From the NCBI GenBank assembly GCA_947451285.1, contig CANFYL010000001.1:29697-93696 (forward strand): 64,000 nucleotides of DNA, written 5' to 3'. Both the position numbers and the translations under genes were made by a program. This document shows positions 29,801 to 40,954 of this stretch, in pieces. The notes under the pieces are model-generated. The model was given only the letters and a program-made list of their open reading frames with translations. It did not search any database and was not told the origin of the DNA. Each line of letters opens with the position of its first letter. Positions within the stretch are counted from its first letter, which is position 1. This DNA comes from Comamonadaceae bacterium. GTDB taxonomy: Bacteria; Pseudomonadota; Gammaproteobacteria; Burkholderiales; Burkholderiaceae_C.

Positions 29801-32160
29801 AGCCTTTTTCGTCCTACCTGCGTGAGATGCGTGATACCTTGTTGCAAGGCTACGAAAACCAAGACTATCCGTATGCGCAACTGATCGAGCTACCGGCCTT
29901 CAAGGCTCTGCGAGGCAACTTGGTTTCGACTTTGTTCAACCTCGATCGACCTGGGAGTGCCCCGCCCATGGCTGGCTTGGAGGTGGGTTGGTTATCGCAG
30001 CCTGTTCACCACACGGCCTTCTCACTGATCTTGAATTTGACCGAAGTCAACCATGTGATGGTGCTGGAATGCGACTTCAGTCGCGATTTGTTTGAGGCTG
30101 AGACCATCGCGCGTCATGTGGACGCTTTCGTCACCTTGCTCGAAGGGATTGTGGCGACGCCGCAAAAGTCGGTGTCTGATTTGCCAATGCTGGGCGCACA
30201 AGCGGCTGAGCAGCTGTTTTCGGCGTGGAACCACAGGGCCACCGACGTGGCGCCCCAGGTGTGCGTGCCAGAGTGGTTTGAGACCCAAGTGGCGCAGACG
30301 CCGACGGCGGTGGCCTTGCGTTTTGGGCAGCAATCTTGGACCTACGAACAGCTCAACCAGGAAGCCAACCGACTGGCCCATTGGCTGCGTGAGCAAGGGG
30401 TGGGGCCCGATCAGGTGGTTGCCCTTCACATGCATCGCTCGGTCGAGTTGGTGGTGGGCTTGCTGGCCGTATTAAAAGCTGCAGGCGCTTATTTGCCGCT
30501 TGATCCTGCCTACCCGGCGCAGCGCTTGGCTTTCATGCAACAAGACGCTGGCGCAAAGTTGCTGCTGACCCAGCAATCGTTGACGTCGCAGTGGGCGCAT
30601 GTATCCGATCTGCGTGTGCTGTGCCTCGACAGCGAACGTGCGCGCTACGCCGACGCGTCTGAGCGCAACCCGTCGCCTTTGGCCGGTCTGGATCATCTGG
30701 CCTATTTGATCTACACCTCGGGGTCGACAGGGCAACCCAAGGGTGCGCTGATCGAACACCGTGGATTGAGCAACTATCTGGCTTGGGCAGTACAGCACTA
30801 CGAGATCGCGCATGGTGAAGGTGCACCTTTGCATTCGTCGATCAGCTTTGACGCCACCATCACTTGCTTGCTGGCGCCGCTGATGGCAGGGCGCACCTTG
30901 TCGGTGTTGAGCGAGGATGAGCCAGAGATCGAGGTCATCCACTCGGCGCTGACCTCGGGACATGATTGGAGCGTGGTCAAGGTCACGCCCGCGCACCTCG
31001 AGATGCTCAATGCCATGTTGGACCCTGAGGCCATGGCGGGCATGACGCGTTTTCTGGTGTTGGGTGGCGAGGCCCTGCTGGAGCGGCATGTGGCGCCTTG
31101 GCTCAAGCATGCACCCCAGACCCGTTTGATCAACGAATACGGCCCCACCGAGACCGTGGTGGGGTGCTGTGTGCACGAGGTGCGTGTTGATGACTTGGAG
31201 CAGGGTGGGGCGGTGCCAATTGGTCGACCCATTGCCAACACGCAGTTGTACGTCCTTGACGCGAGGCGCCAGCCCGTGCCTGTGGGCGTCAAGGGCGAGC
31301 TCTACATCGGCGGTACCGGTGTGGCACGCGGCTACCACCAACGACCCGAGCTCACGGCTGAACGCTTCATTCACATCGATCAGACCGGCGTGCCGACGCA
31401 TGTCTTGCCTGCCACAGCTGGCCATCGCTTGTACAAGACGGGTGATCTGGTGCGCTACCTTCCCGACGGTCGACTGGTCTACCACGGGCGCATTGACAAC
31501 CAGATCAAGCTACGCGGTTATCGGGTTGAGCTTGGCGAAATCGAGAGTGCTTTGGCGCGACTGGAGGGCGTGCGTGATGTGGTGGTGGTGGCGCAGCGCA
31601 GAAGTGAGTTGGATCTGCGCCTGATCGCCTATGTGGTGCCGGTTGCCGGCGTCACGCTGACCTCCGCGAGCTTGCGCAGTGCTTTGGCACAGACACTTCC
31701 AGCGCACATGCTGCCCAGCAGCTTTGTCATGCTCGAGGCGCTGCCTGTCAATGCCAACGGCAAAGTTGACCGTGCGGCATTGCCCTCGCCTGACGCACGC
31801 CAAACAGCTCAGCCGGCCCAAGTGATCGGCTTGGGCGGCGAGGCCGAACGCCGCATTGCTGCCATCTGGCGTGAGTTGTTGGCGCTTGAGCATGTTGGCC
31901 TGGAAGACAACTTCTTTGAGCTGGGTGGGCATTCGTTGTTGGTGCTGCCGCTGCGTGACCGTTTGCAAGAGGCTTTTGGCCATCCCGTCACGGCGGTGGA
32001 CGTGTTCAGGCTTCCGACGGTTTCAGCGCAAGCACTGTTCTTGGCGGGCAACGCTGCGCCTGTCCCTACGGTTGATCCAGAGCACCAGGTGCGCGAATTG
32101 GCCAACCGGCGCCGCGAGGCAGTTCGACAGCAGCGGGACAAGAGGCAACAGCGTGCTTGA
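26827..32160 (+). CDS. Hybrid PKS-NRPS: ACP - class III (GSA-type) aminotransferase - C - A - T
   Basis: ACP EMGANSLVLMEVQ; aminotransferase TFTNTGTEAVMAALRLARA, LIFDEMITGFR, ATFGKVLGGGLPIG (PLP Lys); C domain HHLIVDG; A domain YTSGSTGQPKG, NEYGPTET, YKTGDLVRYLPDG; T domain ELGGHSLLVL. Confidence 0.95.
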   Translation: MSNDSLNPAHAPAADRAAVEGTLRQIMAKVLPSTPSPEDVRIPFLEMGANSLVLMEVQRSVEAQFGLTITIPQFFQELTCMDALADYIVQNQSTSPAQGGAGETLAPAASRPVAPESLQAVALAPALSTSATVASSELELILRRQMESAAEAINQVVAQQLKFLGGLGPSGGSMTLAPATPGASAPPAKPANTPQVVPTQPSSSTSDQAVSSPSRPASTVVSHRMLSPLEIRARGLTEQQSRHLESLITLYTSRTQRSKELAAKDRSVLADSRAAVGFRFTTKEMLYPIVGKKAQGAYVWDVDGNRYVDITMGQGVTLFGHHPSFVDEAMADTENDPLLLGPRPPQTGEAARLICELTGMERVTFTNTGTEAVMAALRLARAATRRQKIVMFDNAYHGHSDNVMGRPVWTDGVLSSVPVAPGITQGSVDDLLLLDYGSDASLEFIRAHAKELAAVIVEPVQSRRPDLQPREFLQALRKITEEAGALLIFDEMITGFRTHPGGAQALFNVRADIATFGKVLGGGLPIGVVAGAARYMDAIDGGAWNYGDATYPMVDRTIFGGTFCQHPAAMITTLATLRHLKQQGPALQEILNRRTQRLASELNDFFDLEEVPMRVVHFGSLFRFAFSSNLELLFYHLMVRGVFIWEWRNYFLSTAHTDADVDFIVQAVKDSVLAMREGGFLADKAPANATPETQPRIEMTTAQRQLALLAELSPQGSMAYHISALLSLGGELEIAALRIAVRELMRRHDALRSVVAGDSLRVVPLREFAQSGLQVSDLSGADSPQAALDAELAKQAHIPFDLSRGPLFETHLFCIGPREHRLLLKAHHLIVDGLSLNLMVQELTALYTSALTGQAATLPEPLPLLAYADWRKTARFDKQQAYWLAQLQGPLPVLDLPVDRPAAPVRSYLGGRFTRQLPAQLLQGVRERSRENGCTEFMLLFSAYALWLHRLCAQDDLVLGLPVAGRGLKGGDRLVAYCTHLIPVRSRLRWDQPFSSYLREMRDTLLQGYENQDYPYAQLIELPAFKALRGNLVSTLFNLDRPGSAPPMAGLEVGWLSQPVHHTAFSLILNLTEVNHVMVLECDFSRDLFEAETIARHVDAFVTLLEGIVATPQKSVSDLPMLGAQAAEQLFSAWNHRATDVAPQVCVPEWFETQVAQTPTAVALRFGQQSWTYEQLNQEANRLAHWLREQGVGPDQVVALHMHRSVELVVGLLAVLKAAGAYLPLDPAYPAQRLAFMQQDAGAKLLLTQQSLTSQWAHVSDLRVLCLDSERARYADASERNPSPLAGLDHLAYLIYTSGSTGQPKGALIEHRGLSNYLAWAVQHYEIAHGEGAPLHSSISFDATITCLLAPLMAGRTLSVLSEDEPEIEVIHSALTSGHDWSVVKVTPAHLEMLNAMLDPEAMAGMTRFLVLGGEALLERHVAPWLKHAPQTRLINEYGPTETVVGCCVHEVRVDDLEQGGAVPIGRPIANTQLYVLDARRQPVPVGVKGELYIGGTGVARGYHQRPELTAERFIHIDQTGVPTHVLPATAGHRLYKTGDLVRYLPDGRLVYHGRIDNQIKLRGYRVELGEIESALARLEGVRDVVVVAQRRSELDLRLIAYVVPVAGVTLTSASLRSALAQTLPAHMLPSSFVMLEALPVNANGKVDRAALPSPDARQTAQPAQVIGLGGEAERRIAAIWRELLALEHVGLEDNFFELGGHSLLVLPLRDRLQEAFGHPVTAVDVFRLPTVSAQALFLAGNAAPVPTVDPEHQVRELANRRREAVRQQRDKRQQRA

Positions 32161-35100
32161 AGCTCACTCAGACACTTTGCAGTCCACGCAAGAAGACCTC
32201 ACGCGAGAGGAGGAAGACGACGGTGCCATTGCCATCGTCGGCATGGCCTTGCGCGTTCCGGGTGCAAGCACACTGGACCAGTTCTGGACGCATCTGCGCG
32301 ATGGCACGGAGTCCACCACTTTCTTCACCGATGACCAGCTGCGCGATGCTGGTGTGGCGCAGGCCGACCTGTCGAACCCGTCCTATGTGAAAGCATTTGG
32401 GGTGCTGGAGGGGGCCGACCAGTTCGATGCAGCCTTCTTTGACATGCCTCCGCGCGAAGCCGAGGTGCTCGATCCTCAGCACCGCCAGTTGTTGGCGTGC
32501 AGCTGGGAGGCCCTGGAGCATGCAGGCTATGGTCCGGGCTCAGCCAGTTTCAAAGCTGCGGGCCGTGTCGGTGTGCTCGCGGGCGTCGGGCTCAACAGCT
32601 ACTTGCTGCACAACCTGGCGGGGCGGGACGATTTGATTGAGGCCTTGGGCGGTTGGCAAATCACCTTGGGCAATGACAAGGACTTTGCGGCCTCACGGGT
32701 GGCCTACAAGTTGGACCTTCGTGGTGCTGCCATGAACATCAGCACCGCTTGTTCGACTTCGTTGGTGGCGACCGCTATGGGTTGCCAGAGTCTGCAGGCT
32801 TTCCAAAGTGATCTGGTGGTTGCGGGGGGGTGCTCGGTGCACACACCGCTGTCGCAGGGCTATTGGTATCACCCAGGCGGCACACTGTCGCCCGACGGGC
32901 GTTGCCGGGCCTTCGATGCCCAGGCGCAGGGCACTTTCGATGGCAACGGGGTGGCGGTGGTGGTGTTGAAGCGACTCGTCGATGCGCGCCGTGATGGGGA
33001 CACGATTCAGGGCGTCATTCGCGGTTTTGCGGTCAACAACGATGGCGCACTCAAGGTGGGTTACACAGCGCCCAGTGTGGATGGGCAGGCCGACGTGATT
33101 CGTGAAGCCCAGGAGATGGGCGATGTGGACGCACACAGCATCGGCTATGTCGAGACCCATGGCACTGGCACGGACCTGGGTGATTTGATCGAACTCAGTG
33201 CGCTCACTGCCGCATTTCATCGTGCCGGGGTGACCCAAGTTGGACGTTGTGCGATCGGTTCGGTCAAGACCAATGTGGGACACCTTGATACCGCTGCAGG
33301 CACCACCAGTCTGATCAAGACGGTGCTGTCCTTGCAACACGGCCAGATTCCGCCCTCGCTGCATTTCACCGAGCCCAACCCCCGCCTGGGTATTGAAGCA
33401 AGCCCTTTCTACGTCAACGCCGCCTTGCGTGAATGGCCGCGCTGGGACCACTGGCCTCGCCGCGGCGGCGTCAGCTCATTTGGGATTGGCGGTACCAACG
33501 CCCATGTGGTGGTGGAAGAGGCACCTGCGCCCAGGCGCTCCGATCCAGCCCGCCCTTGGCTGGTGTTGCCCGTTTCGGCGCGCAGCGAGTCGGCGTTGAG
33601 TGCCAACATCGATCGCCTGACCGAACGGGTGTCCCACGCTGCAACTGGCCCCGAGGCAAGCTTGGGACAACCCTGGCTGGCTGATATCGCTTACACCCTG
33701 CAAACCGGGCGTCGCGCCTTCAGCCGTCGTCAAGCGTGGGTGTTGGACAAAGAGGCCGTGGCGCTGCCTTTATCTGGCGCCACAGCACCCACTCGGAGGG
33801 ATTGCACCTGGCGCGGGCAGGCACCTGAGCCAGCACCTTCGGTCGTGTTTCTCTTTGCGGGGCAAGACGCGCAGCATGTTGGAATGGCCCACAGCCTCTA
33901 CCGCGACGAGCCGCTCTTTCGGCGCGAAGTCGATCGTTGCGCCGACAGTCTGCGCCAGAGCCACGGCTTGGATTTGCTGGCACGCCTGTTTGGTTCACGC
34001 GCTGACTGCGACCCCAATTTTTCTACCGATCCCTTGCCTTTGTTTGTCGTGCAATATGCCTTGGCGCGGACTTGGCAGGCGCTGGGCGTTCAGCCCCGGG
34101 CGATGCTGGGCTACAGCCTGGGCGAGTACGTCTGCGCCTGCTTGGCCGATGTGTTGAGCTTGGACGATGCGCTGAGCTTGGCGGTGGACGGTGCCGCCCT
34201 TTTGTCACGGCTCGCGCCAGGCCGTCTGCTGGCGGTGTCCATGTCTGAGGCCGAGCTGAGCCCCTTGTTGGACGACGTTTGCGATGTGGCAATGAGCCTG
34301 GCGCCCCGGCAGTGCGTGGTGGGGGGTCCCGTGGCGGCCATCCAGCGCTTGGAAGAACAATTGACCCAGCAAGGCGTGGTCTGCATGCCCAGCGCCATCA
34401 ACTTGCCATTTCATACCCGCCACATGGCACCGTTTTTGGAGGCATACAGGCTCAGATTGGCGAAGGTTCGCTTCAACCCGCCCAAGATGGCGTATGTGAG
34501 TTGCTTGAGCGGCGATTGGATCCGACCTGAAGAGGCGATGGATCCTGAGCATTACCTGCGCTTGGCTGGACAAACTGTCAAGCTGGCCCAGGGGCTGACC
34601 ACCTTGTTTGCACAAAGCGGTGTGGTCTATCTCGAGCTTGCACCTGGTCAGGTTCTCAGCCGTTTGGCCTTGATGCAAGTCCATCGGCCCGAGCCTGAGC
34701 AGTTGGTGGCCAGCCTGCCTGATGTGCGCAATGTCAATGGCGTAGACGATGCCTTGGCCTTGAGTACAGCGATGGCGCGTCTATGGTGTTTGGGCGTTGA
34801 TGTCGACTGGTCTGCGCTGTACAAGCAGGAGCGTCGCACCCGCGTTCCTTTGCCAAGCTATGCCTTTGACCACCAACGCTACTGGATCGAGCCCCACGCC
34901 CGAGTGTCTGCGGCCTCGGTGGGTGCCGTGAACGCGGCGCAGCAGGGACAGCGCGAGGACCCCGCGCAGTGGTTCTATCGTCCTACATGGCGCAGCCTTC
35001 CCCCGCTGCGTCGAGCCCTACCGCAGGGTCGCTGGCTGTTGCTGGATGCGCTGGATACGGGCACCCAACAGCATGGGGACACCTTGGCCGCGCAACAATT

Positions 35101-36745
35101 GGGCGACACCTTGGTGAAAGCCTTGCATGCCGCTGGAGCGCAGGTGACGCGTCGCGCCGCGGCACCGTTCGATCATCCAGCTGCTTGGGATGCCCTGATA
35201 GCGCCCTCGGACCAGGGCGCCACTGCCTTTGATCACATTGTCTTGATGGGCCTGTTGGGCCCTCAAGCGAACGAGGCGGAGGCCTTGGCACGTGGCTTCT
35301 ACACCTTGCTGGCGCTGGGGCAGACTTTGGGACGCAGCGTGTTCTCGGAGTCGATTGCGATCACGGTCATCGCCGATCGGGTGTTGCCCGTTGGTGATGT
35401 CACGCCAGATCCAGCTAAGGTGGCTGTGCTTGGGCCATTGCGAGTTTTGCCCCAAGAGTATTCCAATCTAAGCTGCCGACTGATTGACCTTGTGCTGTCT
35501 GAGCAGCCTTGGGTTCAAGCGCAATTGTGCGAGCAACTGCTGACCCATTGGGGGCACCAGAGCGCACAGGTCGATGAAGCGGCTTTGGCCTTGCGCTGCG
35601 GGGAGCGTTGGGCTGAGCGCTTTGAAGCTTTGCCATTGCCGCAGGCGTTGCCGCAGTCGAACATGCTGCGTGCCGATGGCTGCTACCTGATCACGGGTGG
35701 TCTGGGTCAGGTGGGTTTGTGCCTCGCGCGGCGAATGGCACAGAAAGCGCCCGGTCTGACCCTGGTGCTGACCAGCCGTCAAGATCCGTCTGAGCTGGCC
35801 GGGGATCGACGCCACCAGGTCGAGGCACTCCAAGCCCTTGGCGCGCGTGTTCGGGTGGTGCGCGTGGATGTGCGTGACCGGGAGGCAATGTCTGCATTGA
35901 TTGCCGAGATCGACACCCAAGGGGTACCGTTGCGGGGTGTGATTCATGCGGCCGGGGTGGTGGGACAAGCCTCATTTGCCACCGTCGGTGCCAGCACGGC
36001 AGATTTTTGTGCCACGCAGCTTTCACCGAAGTTGGATGGCGGCAGAGTTCTTTTGGCGCTCTTGGAAGGGCGCGTCTTGGACTTTTGCTTGCTGTGTTCT
36101 TCGCTCTCACCCATTCTGGGCGGGCTTGGCTTTGCCGCCTACGCAGCGGCCAACGCTTGCCTAGACGCGCTGGCACTCGAACACAACCGTCGCCATCCTG
36201 GGTGCTGGACCAGCGTGAACTGGGAAGGCTGGCGTTTTGAGGCCGAGATCGCGCCCCATCAACCTGGCGGTTCGGTGGCCGAGCTGGGGCTGACGCCAGA
36301 CCAAGGCATGGAGGCCTTTGATCGCATCCTGAGTGCTCCGTTGAGCGACCGGGTGGTGATTTCGACGGGTGATCTGGACGAGCGCATTCGCCGCTGGGTT
36401 CAAATGGATTCGCCCCCGCTGGCACAACCGGAATCAGGACTTCGGCCGCGACCGGCCATGTTGAGTGCCTACATCGCACCGACAGGTGAGACGGCACTGG
36501 AAGTCGCCCGACTGTGGGAAAGCCTGCTGGGGATCGCGGGCATCAGTGCAGAAGACAGTTTTTTTGAGCTGGGTGGCAACTCTTTGTTGTTGACCCAGTT
36601 GCTGGCCCAGATTCGCAAACGTTTTCGCTTAGAACTCTCGCTGACTGCGTTGTTCGAGCGCCCGACCATTGCCGATATTGCTGAATTGATTGAACTGGCC
36701 CAACGTCCCGTTGCGGCAGGCGAGCGCGACGAAGGCTTCCTATGA
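32153..36745 (+). CDS. Type I PKS module 5 (KS-AT-KR-ACP), downstream of the NRPS module
   Basis: GTG at 32153 is in frame with the listed ORF and overlaps the NRPS stop; the ORF's first 99 aa would overlap the NRPS T domain. [83 protein letters not shown]. No TE. Confidence 0.93.
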   Translation: MLEAHSDTLQSTQEDLTREEEDDGAIAIVGMALRVPGASTLDQFWTHLRDGTESTTFFTDDQLRDAGVAQADLSNPSYVKAFGVLEGADQFDAAFFDMPPREAEVLDPQHRQLLACSWEALEHAGYGPGSASFKAAGRVGVLAGVGLNSYLLHNLAGRDDLIEALGGWQITLGNDKDFAASRVAYKLDLRGAAMNISTACSTSLVATAMGCQSLQAFQSDLVVAGGCSVHTPLSQGYWYHPGGTLSPDGRCRAFDAQAQGTFDGNGVAVVVLKRLVDARRDGDTIQGVIRGFAVNNDGALKVGYTAPSVDGQADVIREAQEMGDVDAHSIGYVETHGTGTDLGDLIELSALTAAFHRAGVTQVGRCAIGSVKTNVGHLDTAAGTTSLIKTVLSLQHGQIPPSLHFTEPNPRLGIEASPFYVNAALREWPRWDHWPRRGGVSSFGIGGTNAHVVVEEAPAPRRSDPARPWLVLPVSARSESALSANIDRLTERVSHAATGPEASLGQPWLADIAYTLQTGRRAFSRRQAWVLDKEAVALPLSGATAPTRRDCTWRGQAPEPAPSVVFLFAGQDAQHVGMAHSLYRDEPLFRREVDRCADSLRQSHGLDLLARLFGSRADCDPNFSTDPLPLFVVQYALARTWQALGVQPRAMLGYSLGEYVCACLADVLSLDDALSLAVDGAALLSRLAPGRLLAVSMSEAELSPLLDDVCDVAMSLAPRQCVVGGPVAAIQRLEEQLTQQGVVCMPSAINLPFHTRHMAPFLEAYRLRLAKVRFNPPKMAYVSCLSGDWIRPEEAMDPEHYLRLAGQTVKLAQGLTTLFAQSGVVYLELAPGQVLSRLALMQVHRPEPEQLVASLPDVRNVNGVDDALALSTAMARLWCLGVDVDWSALYKQERRTRVPLPSYAFDHQRYWIEPHARVSAASVGAVNAAQQGQREDPAQWFYRPTWRSLPPLRRALPQGRWLLLDALDTGTQQHGDTLAAQQLGDTLVKALHAAGAQVTRRAAAPFDHPAAWDALIAPSDQGATAFDHIVLMGLLGPQANEAEALARGFYTLLALGQTLGRSVFSESIAITVIADRVLPVGDVTPDPAKVAVLGPLRVLPQEYSNLSCRLIDLVLSEQPWVQAQLCEQLLTHWGHQSAQVDEAALALRCGERWAERFEALPLPQALPQSNMLRADGCYLITGGLGQVGLCLARRMAQKAPGLTLVLTSRQDPSELAGDRRHQVEALQALGARVRVVRVDVRDREAMSALIAEIDTQGVPLRGVIHAAGVVGQASFATVGASTADFCATQLSPKLDGGRVLLALLEGRVLDFCLLCSSLSPILGGLGFAAYAAANACLDALALEHNRRHPGCWTSVNWEGWRFEAEIAPHQPGGSVAELGLTPDQGMEAFDRILSAPLSDRVVISTGDLDERIRRWVQMDSPPLAQPESGLRPRPAMLSAYIAPTGETALEVARLWESLLGIAGISAEDSFFELGGNSLLLTQLLAQIRKRFRLELSLTALFERPTIADIAELIELAQRPVAAGERDEGFL

Positions 36746-38674
36746 CCTCGTTGGGGGGGTGGACGACATGGTGTCTAGCAAGCCGATCTCGACCAGCCGT
36801 TGGTAGATCAGATCGGCAGCTTCTTCTGGGGTGCAAAGGCTGGTGTCAACACAAAGCTCGGGGTTTTCAGGTACTTCATAGGGTGAATCAATGCCGGTGA
36901 AGTTTTTCAGATCTCCCCGTCTGGCTTTTTTATAAAGTCCTTTGGGGTCGCGCTCTTCGGTCACCGCCAAGGGCGCGTCGACAAACACCTCGATGAATTC
37001 GCCAGCTTCCATCATGTCACGCGCCATTCGGCGCTCAGAGCGAAACGGCGAAATGAAGGCGGTCAGGACGATGACGCCAGCATCCACAAAGAGCTTGGCC
37101 ACCTCGGCCACGCGACGGATGTTTTCCACCCGATCGGCTGCGGTGAAGCCCAAGTCTTTGGTCAGTCCGTGACGAACATTGTCGCCATCGAGCAAATAGG
37201 TGCGTTTGCCCAAAGCATGGAGGCGCTTTTCCAACAAATTGGCCAAGGTGGACTTGCCCGCGCCAGATAGACCTGTGAACCACACGACTGCGCTGTGGTG
37301 TTGGTTCATGCTGCGGCGCGAAGCCTTGTTGACCTCGACGGCTTGCCAGTGGATATTGTCGGCGCGCCGCAGCGAATGACGGATCATGCCAGCACCGACC
37401 GTGTCGTTGCTGATTCGATCGATCAAGATGAAGCCACCGGTATCACGGTTGACGTCGTAGGGATCGAATGCAATGGTGCGGTCCACGTCGAGATCGACCA
37501 CTCCGATTTCGTTGAGTGCCAGTGCCGTGGCTGGCAGATGCGTACCCGTGTTGACGTCGATCTTGTACTTGAAGCGCATCACGGTGGCCGTGGCTGTGCG
37601 GGTTCCAATTTTCATCAGGTAGTCGCGTCCACGCAGCATGGCTGGCTCACCCATCCACACCAGTGTGGCTTCAAACTGTCTTGCCGACGGTGCGGGAGAG
37701 TCTGCAGCGGCGATCACGTCACCGCGCGAAATATCAAGCTCATCGGCCAAGGTCAGCGTGACGGCCTGATGCGCTTGCGCACTGTCTAGGTCACCGTCAG
37801 CTGTCACGATACGCTGCACTGTGCTTTGCACGCCCGAGGGCGAGACGCGTATGCGGTCACCCGTTTTCACGCTGCCGCTGGCCAGTGTGCCGGCATAACC
37901 GCGAAACTCGTGGTGTGGTCGGTTGACCCATTGCACCGGCATGCGCAGGGGGGCTGCCTGCAAATGATCGGTGTCAATCTCAACCCGCTCAAGGTGCTGC
38001 AGCAGGCAGGGACCGCTGTACCAAGGGGTCTGGTCGCTGGGCTCGATGAGGTTGTCGCCTTGGATGGCTGAGATTGGAATGGCCGTCACGTGTGGAATGC
38101 CAATCTGTGCAGCAAAGGCCTGGTAATGCGTGGCGATGTCGTCAAACACACGCTGTGAATAGTTGACCAAGTCCATCTTGTTGACCGCCAGCACGATGTG
38201 ACGGATGCCGATCAAGGACACCAAGATGCTGTGGCGGCGCGTCTGCGTCAACAAGCCCTTGCGCGCATCGACCAGGATGACCGCTAAGTCGGCGGTTGAT
38301 GCGCCTGTGATCATGTTGCGCGTGTACTGTTCGTGGCCAGGGGTGTCGGCCACAATGAATTGGCGCAGGTCGGTGGAGAAATACCGATAGGCCACATCGA
38401 TCGTGATGCCTTGTTCCCGTTCTGCCGATAGCCCGTCAAGCAGAAGGGCGTAGTCAATGTCTTCGCCTCGCGTGCCCACGCGTTTCGAGTCTGCCCGCAG
38501 AGTGGCCAGTTGATCTTCGAACAACATTTTGGATTCCCACAGCATGCGGCCGATCAGACTGCTTTTGCCATCATCGACGCTGCCGCAGGTGATGAATCTC
38601 AGCAATCGCTTGTTGGCATGCTGCTTGAGGTAGGCATGGATGTCAGACTCGAGGAGTACACGTGACTGTTGCAT
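36740..38674 (-). CDS. cysNC: Bifunctional sulfate adenylyltransferase subunit 1 / adenylylsulfate kinase (CysN-CysC fusion, NodQ-like)
   Basis: GTPase motifs [33 protein letters not shown] kinase [28 protein letters not shown]. Likely start [16 protein letters not shown], overlapping the cysD stop. Confidence 0.95.
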   Translation of the reverse strand: MQQSRVLLESDIHAYLKQHANKRLLRFITCGSVDDGKSSLIGRMLWESKMLFEDQLATLRADSKRVGTRGEDIDYALLLDGLSAEREQGITIDVAYRYFSTDLRQFIVADTPGHEQYTRNMITGASTADLAVILVDARKGLLTQTRRHSILVSLIGIRHIVLAVNKMDLVNYSQRVFDDIATHYQAFAAQIGIPHVTAIPISAIQGDNLIEPSDQTPWYSGPCLLQHLERVEIDTDHLQAAPLRMPVQWVNRPHHEFRGYAGTLASGSVKTGDRIRVSPSGVQSTVQRIVTADGDLDSAQAHQAVTLTLADELDISRGDVIAAADSPAPSARQFEATLVWMGEPAMLRGRDYLMKIGTRTATATVMRFKYKIDVNTGTHLPATALALNEIGVVDLDVDRTIAFDPYDVNRDTGGFILIDRISNDTVGAGMIRHSLRRADNIHWQAVEVNKASRRSMNQHHSAVVWFTGLSGAGKSTLANLLEKRLHALGKRTYLLDGDNVRHGLTKDLGFTAADRVENIRRVAEVAKLFVDAGVIVLTAFISPFRSERRMARDMMEAGEFIEVFVDAPLAVTEERDPKGLYKKARRGDLKNFTGIDSPYEVPENPELCVDTSLCTPEEAADLIYQRLVEIGLLDTMSSTPPTRS

Positions 38675-38675
38675 C

Positions 38676-39572
38676 TCAGAAGTAACCTTCTTGTTTTTTC
38701 TTCTCCATGGAGTCACCGCCATCACGGTCGATCAGGCGACCCATCCGTTCTGAGGTGTTGGCGAGCAAGGTTTCTTGGATCACTTCGGCCAAGGTGCTGG
38801 CATTGGATTCGACAGCGCCTGTCAATGGGTAGCAGCCTAAGGTACGGAAACGCACCGAGCGGATTTCCGGTGTTTCGCCGGGCTCCAGTCGCATGCGTGC
38901 GTCGTCAACCATCACGAGCAAGCCTTCGCGCTGAACCACTGGACGCGGTGCAGCCAGATAGAGTGGAGCGATTGGAATGTTCTCCATGGCGATGTATTGC
39001 CAGACATCGAGCTCGGTCCAATTCGATATCGGAAACACGCGCAGACTCTCGCCCTTTTTTTTACGGGCGTTGTAGAGCTGCCAGAGCTCTGGTCGCTGGT
39101 TTTTGGGATCCCAGTGGTGCTTGTCTGTTCGAAACGAGAAAATTCGCTCCTTGGCCCGCGACTTTTCTTCGTCGCGACGTGCACCACCAAATGCGGCATC
39201 AAAGCCATGCAGGTCCAGTGCCTGGCGCAGACCCTGGGTCTTCCACTGGTCGGTATGAATCTGAGAGCCGTGGTCGAATGGGTTGATTCCAAGCGCCAGG
39301 GCTTCGGGGTTTTGATGGACCAGCAGTTGCATCCCGCTTTTCTGTGCGACACGATCCCGCAAGACGTACATGTCTTGGAACTTCCAGGTGGTGTCGACAT
39401 GCAGCAGCGGAAACGGGGGCGGAGCAGGGTAAAAGGCCTTTTGGGCCAAATGAAGCAAGGTGGCGGAGTCTTTGCCTGCCGAGTAAAGCATCACAGGTCT
39501 TTCGCACTCGGCAACCACCTCGCGCAGAATGTGAATGCTCTGCGCCTCAAGGCGCTGCAGATGGGTCAACAT
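38676..39572 (-). CDS. cysD: Sulfate adenylyltransferase subunit 2
   Basis: [23 protein letters not shown]-loop; [24 protein letters not shown]. Confidence 0.95.
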   Translation of the reverse strand: MLTHLQRLEAQSIHILREVVAECERPVMLYSAGKDSATLLHLAQKAFYPAPPPFPLLHVDTTWKFQDMYVLRDRVAQKSGMQLLVHQNPEALALGINPFDHGSQIHTDQWKTQGLRQALDLHGFDAAFGGARRDEEKSRAKERIFSFRTDKHHWDPKNQRPELWQLYNARKKKGESLRVFPISNWTELDVWQYIAMENIPIAPLYLAAPRPVVQREGLLVMVDDARMRLEPGETPEIRSVRFRTLGCYPLTGAVESNASTLAEVIQETLLANTSERMGRLIDRDGGDSMEKKKQEGYF

Positions 39573-39595
39573 GGGGTTGTAGCTTTGGCCTGTGT

Positions 39596-40954
39596 CTAAT
39601 CGGCTTTGACGTATTCCATCTTCTGGGAGTTGGGCACTTTGGACAGGCGCTCTAGGTGGTAGCTCAAAGCGCTGCTGTGGCCATCCTTGAGCACATAAGA
39701 GCCCAACAACCCATAGAAGACGGGTAAATCAAAGCGCAACACATGCGACACAGTGGCCGATTCGACAGTCTGGGCCCGCGCCACGGCTTCGACATAGAGT
39801 CGCACGCTGTCATAGCCCATGGCAGCAGTTTCGTCCGGCACCAGACCGGGGAAGCGTTTGGTAAATCGTTCTTCGAAACGTTTCACGACGAAGGTGTTTT
39901 TTCGATAGAGCGTTGTAACCAAGGTGTTGTTGCCAGCAGGCCCTACTTGTTCGATGAAATCAGGCAGCAGGAAAGCCCCCGTGCCAACAAAGGGCTGCAG
40001 TACGCCAAGGCCGCGACTGCTTTTGATGATTTCTGCCCCCACCTTGGCTGGAGCAAGTAAAACGATGGCATCGACATCACTTGCGCCGACTTCGGTGAAG
40101 TGATTTTGAAAGGTACGAAGCTTCAATTGGTTCAAATTACCTCCGGGTCGAAAGGCGATCGATCCATGAATCCGTATGTTTCGTTTGGCGAATTCAGAGG
40201 TCAGCAGTTGCAACAAACTCTCGTTGCCGCTGGTGTTTTCGTAAGCCAGGTAGACGTTGCTCCAGCGCCTGTCGACAAAGGTTTGTGCAATGCGTTGCAC
40301 CATGGTTTCGTCGGTGGGGCGCAATTGAAAATAAAGACCGAAAGTCTCAGAAAAATCGCTCGAACTCATCCATTCGAGCCGAGTGTCTGTCGCATTGCCG
40401 GCGAGCAAAAGCACGCCTTTTTTTTGGTATGCCAACATGGCAGATAAGGTGGCGCGTTCATCCATGTGGCCCACGACGGCCAACACGTTGGGATTGCTCA
40501 GCACGGCTTTTGCAATTTGAGTACCAGCTTCGCCCAAGGCATTTCGGTGACTTCCTTCGTCGCGTGTGCGTGCTACAGCGCGCGTGTTGGTGAAGGCGCT
40601 TTCATCGATGACATCCAGAACCAGGCGATGACCCAGGGCAGGGGGCGGTCGTTTTTCGGCCAACGCTTGCCGCTTGCTGCGCTCATCTTCTGCGGCTATT
40701 TCTGCGTTGTATTCCTCCATCGCCAGTTGGGCACCCTCAATGAAGCCGCGAATGCGTGAATCCCAGACCACCGCCAAGTGAATGTCTTTGCCAGCTTTGT
40801 AATTGGCCAACACGTTGGCATTTCTGTCTAAGCGCGCTCGATGTTTTGATTCAGACGATTCGTTGCCGCAGGCACTCAGTCCCGCAACCACCATCAGGCT
40901 GGTCAGCAGAAAGGGCAGCATGCAAGCCCTGTGCGACGGTCTGAGTAAGTTCAT
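39596..40954 (-). CDS. Periplasmic binding lipoprotein, branched-chain amino-acid receptor (LivJ/Peripla_BP_6) type
   Basis: Lipobox [42 protein letters not shown]; no importer permease/ATPase genes nearby. Confidence 0.75.
   Translation of the reverse strand: MNLLRPSHRACMLPFLLTSLMVVAGLSACGNESSESKHRARLDRNANVLANYKAGKDIHLAVVWDSRIRGFIEGAQLAMEEYNAEIAAEDERSKRQALAEKRPPPALGHRLVLDVIDESAFTNTRAVARTRDEGSHRNALGEAGTQIAKAVLSNPNVLAVVGHMDERATLSAMLAYQKKGVLLLAGNATDTRLEWMSSSDFSETFGLYFQLRPTDETMVQRIAQTFVDRRWSNVYLAYENTSGNESLLQLLTSEFAKRNIRIHGSIAFRPGGNLNQLKLRTFQNHFTEVGASDVDAIVLLAPAKVGAEIIKSSRGLGVLQPFVGTGAFLLPDFIEQVGPAGNNTLVTTLYRKNTFVVKRFEERFTKRFPGLVPDETAAMGYDSVRLYVEAVARAQTVESATVSHVLRFDLPVFYGLLGSYVLKDGHSSALSYHLERLSKVPNSQKMEYVKAD

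Noticed and set aside
31856-32152. First 99 aa of the ORF-track call for PKS module 5
   Set aside because: Overlaps the NRPS T domain out of frame; the GTG at 32153 is a better start.
1-36745. Trans-AT PKS or PUFA synthase
   Set aside because: The other modules carry intact cis ATs, the one dead AT is followed by a live one in the same protein, and there are no tandem ACPs or FabA-like DH pairs.
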